DNA of 64,000 bases from Solenopsis invicta. Its lineage: Eukaryota > Arthropoda > Insecta > Hymenoptera > Formicidae. The stretch is taken from NCBI RefSeq assembly GCF_016802725.1, contig NC_052672.1, positions 6,601,685 to 6,665,684 of the forward strand, written 5' to 3'. The first letter of the stretch is position 1, and each line of letters starts with the position of its first letter. Both the position numbers and the translations under genes were made by a program. Positions 61,823 through 64,000 of the stretch are shown piece after piece. Under the pieces are notes generated by a model. It searched no databases. It was not told where the DNA came from and was given only the letters and a program-made list of their open reading frames with translations.

Positions 61823-63788
61823 CATAATGGATCGAATCGCTAAAGTAAAAGACGGAAAAGTTATTTCAGTCAAAGTTCGAAATTTTTGAGTAAAATTGGT
61901 TTTTTTCCGAATTTCTTCAATATCTCTGTGTTCTAATAGCCCACAGAAGATATATACCTTTTATCGTGATGTTTCGAATTTCTGAACTGAAAAAGGAAAG
62001 ACTTATATCAGTCAAATTTCGAAATTTTTGAGTAAAATTTTTTGTGCGAATTTCTCCAATATCTGTCTGTTCTGATATCCCCGAGAAGAGTTCTAACTTT
62101 TATCATAGTGGATCCAATCGCTAAAGTGAAAGACGAAAGTGTTATATCAGTCAAAGTTTGAAATTTTTGAGTAAAATTGGTTTTTTTCCGAATTTCTTCA
62201 ATATCTCTGTGTTCTAATAGCCCACAGAAGATATATACCTTTTATCATGATGTATCGAATTTCTGAACTGAAAAAGGAAAGACTTATATCAGTCAAATTT
62301 CGAAATTTTTGAGTAAAATTTTTTTTGCGAATTTCTCCAATATCTGTCTGTTCTGATATCCCCGAGAAGAGTTCTAACTTTTATCATGGTGGATCCAATC
62401 GCTAAAGTGAAGGACGAAAGAGTTATATCAGTCAAAGTTCGAAATTTTTGAGTAAAATTGGTTTTTTTCCGAATTTCTTCAATATCTCTGTGTTCTGATA
62501 GCCCACAGAAGATATGTACCTTTTATCATGATGTATCGAATTTCTGAACTGAAAAAGGAAAGACTTATATCAGTCAAATTTCGAAATTTTTGAATGAAAT
62601 TTTTTTTGCGAATTTCTCCAATATCTCTCTGTTCTGATATCCCCGAGAAGAGTTCTAACCTTTATCATAGTGGATCCAATCGCTAAAGTGAAATACGAAA
62701 GAGTTATATCAGTCAAAGTTCGAAATTTTTGAGTAAAATTGGTTTTTTTCCGAATTTCTTCGATATCTCTGTGTTCTGATATCCCACAGAAGATATATAC
62801 CTTTTATCATGATGTTTCGAATTTCTGAACTGAAAAAGGAAAGACTTATATCAGTCAAATTTCGAAATTTTTGAGTAAAATGTTTTGTGCGAATTTCTCC
62901 AATATCTCTCTGTTCTGATATCCCCGAGAAGAGTTCTAACTTTTATCATAGTGGATCCAATCGCTAAAGTGAAAGACGAAAGAGTTATATCAGTCAAAGT
63001 TCGAAATTTTTGAGTAAAATTGGTTTTTTTCCGAATTTCTTCAATATCTCTGTGTTCTGATAGCCCACAGAAGATATATACCTTTTATCATGATGTATCG
63101 AATTTCTGAACTGAAAAAGGAAAGACTTATATCAGTCAAATTTCGAAATTTTTGAGTAAAATTTTTTTGCGAATTTCTCCAATATCTGTCTGTTCTGATA
63201 TCCCCGAGAAGAGTTCTAACTTTTATCATGGTGGATCCAATCGCTAAAGTGAAGGACGAAAGAGTTATATCAGTCAAAGTTCGAAATTTTTGAGTAAAAT
63301 TGGTTTTTTTCCGAATTTCTTCAATATCTCTGTGTTCCGATAGCCCACAGAAGATATGTACCTTTTATCATGATGTATCGAATTTCTGAACTGAAAAAGG
63401 AAAGACTTATATCAGTCAAATTTCGAAATTTTTGAATGAAATTTTTTTTGCGAATTTCTCCAATATCTCTCTGTTCTGATATCCCCGAGAAGAGTTCTAA
63501 CCTTTATCATAGTGGATCCAATCGCTAAAGTGAAATACGAAAGAGTTATATCAGTCAAAGTTCGAAATTTTTGAGTAAAATTGGTTTTTTTCCGAATTTC
63601 TTCGATATCTCTGTGTTCTGATATCCCACAGAAGATATATACCTTTTATCATGATGTTTCGAATTTCTGAACTGAAAAAGGAAAGACTTATATCAGTCAA
63701 ATTTCGAAATTTTTGAGTAAAATGTTTTGTGCGAATTTCTCCAATATCTCTCTGTTCTGATATCCCCGAGAAGAGTTCTAACTTTTAT

Positions 63789-64000
63789 CATAGTGGATCC
63801 AATCGCTAAAGTGAAAGACGAAAGAGTTATATCAGTCAAAGTTCGAAATTTTTGAGCAAAATTGGTTTTTTTCCTAATTTCTTCAATATCTCTGTGTTCT
63901 GATAGCCCACAGAAGATATATACCTTTTATCATGATGTTTCGAATTTCTGAACTGAAAAAGGAAAGACTTATATCAGTCAAATTTCGAAATTTTTGAGTG
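63789..64000 (+). repeat. Partial class c dimer at the window edge
   Basis: Monomer A is complete, with gagcaaaattgg and cctaattt. Monomer B (gtttcg type) is cut after gagtg. The cut is the end of the window, not the end of the array. Confidence 0.9.

Larger units (their letters stand above)
1..64000. repeat. Dimeric satellite DNA array (A+B, ~280 bp), entire window
   Basis: Every part of the window is a head-to-tail copy of a dimer of about 280 bp, with no interruption by unique sequence, transposon or inversion. Dimer starts recur at 1, 281, 561, 841, 1122 and so on to 63,789, with spacings mostly of 280 or 281 bp. The two halves share cores such as ttatatcagtcaaa, ttcgaaatttttgag and cgaatttct, so the dimer arose from duplication of a ~140-bp ancestor. 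One dimer counted by hand has about 31% G+C. Differences between dimers are scattered substitutions and 1-8 bp indels, many shared among distant copies, which is the usual sign of concerted evolution. The likely role is structural heterochromatin, possibly centromeric, but nothing in the window proves a centromere. I do not recognise the family. The array continues beyond both ends. Confidence 0.97.

Noticed and set aside
1..64000. CRISPR array
   Set aside because: There are no short repeats separated by unique spacers. Both halves of each unit are repeated and related to each other, and unit length is far too great.
1..64000. CENP-B box
   Set aside because: I looked for ttcg followed by the spaced a and cggg on both strands. 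Several ttcg occur per dimer, but none is followed by cggg at the right distance.
1..64000. Transposable element insertion or decayed element
   Set aside because: All dimer spacings fit the satellite to within a few bases, or within one monomer at the three register breaks. No insertion, target-site duplication or foreign sequence was seen.

Overview
The whole 64 kb window is one uninterrupted tandem satellite DNA array. I found no protein-coding gene, RNA gene, transposon, CRISPR array or unique sequence in it. The basic unit is a dimer of about 280 bp made of two related monomers. Monomer A is about 142 bp and begins catagtggatcc. Monomer B is about 139 bp and begins catgatgtttcg or catgatgtatcg. 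There are roughly 226 dimers in head-to-tail order on one strand. Neither end of the array is in the window: it opens at a monomer A start and stops inside a monomer B. A hand count of one dimer gives about 31% G+C. The organism is almost certainly a eukaryote, since arrays of this kind belong to centromeric, pericentromeric, subtelomeric or sex/B-chromosome heterochromatin. I do not recognise the family and cannot name the species. CpG is not depleted in the consensus (about 8 per dimer against about 7 expected), which fits a lineage or locus without heavy germline CpG methylation better than a vertebrate or plant one.

Above the dimer there is a second level of order. Four dimer classes (a, b, c, d), told apart by linked diagnostic variants, follow one another as an 8-monomer higher-order repeat (HOR) of about 1,122 bp. 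It is clearest at 25,649-26,770 and as three consecutive copies at 43,318-46,684. A 7-dimer form (about 1,964 bp, order c-d-a-b-c-d-a/b hybrid) occurs twice in tandem at 20,317-24,245 and again at 32,101-34,063. A fifth group of dimers, here called class E (start cataatgg, no BamHI site), forms separate blocks near 0.5-2.5, 7.4-8.6, 9.7-10.8, 13.6-15.4, 16.1-17.1, 19.2-20.1, 28.7-29.6, 38.0-38.9, 41.9-43.3, 47.5-49.4, 50.8-51.5, 54.0-57.2, 58.3-58.6 and 61.5-62.1 kb.

At a third level, about 22.2-32.0 kb is duplicated in direct tandem as about 32.0-41.3 kb. The offset is 9,819-9,820 bp, dropping to about 9,259 bp after copy 2 lost two dimers. Eight independent rare variants at constant spacing support this. 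Other traces of unequal exchange are an 837-bp tandem step at 41.9-43.3 kb, a 3,082-bp repeat step between 16.1 and 20.1 kb, three single A/B hybrid monomers that shift the dimer register (1,964, 48,644 and 55,238), and a scrambled mosaic at about 50.5-60 kb.

No genes work together here. The content is a record of recombination and homogenisation at the monomer, dimer, HOR and ~10-kb scales. Short minus-strand ORFs recur with the repeat, but they are by-products of the dimer and carry the marks of non-coding sequence (frequent 1-, 2- and 5-bp indels, TTG starts, no codon constraint). Boundaries between repeat classes were found by eye from diagnostic variants and are approximate to within about a monomer unless a monomer start is given.
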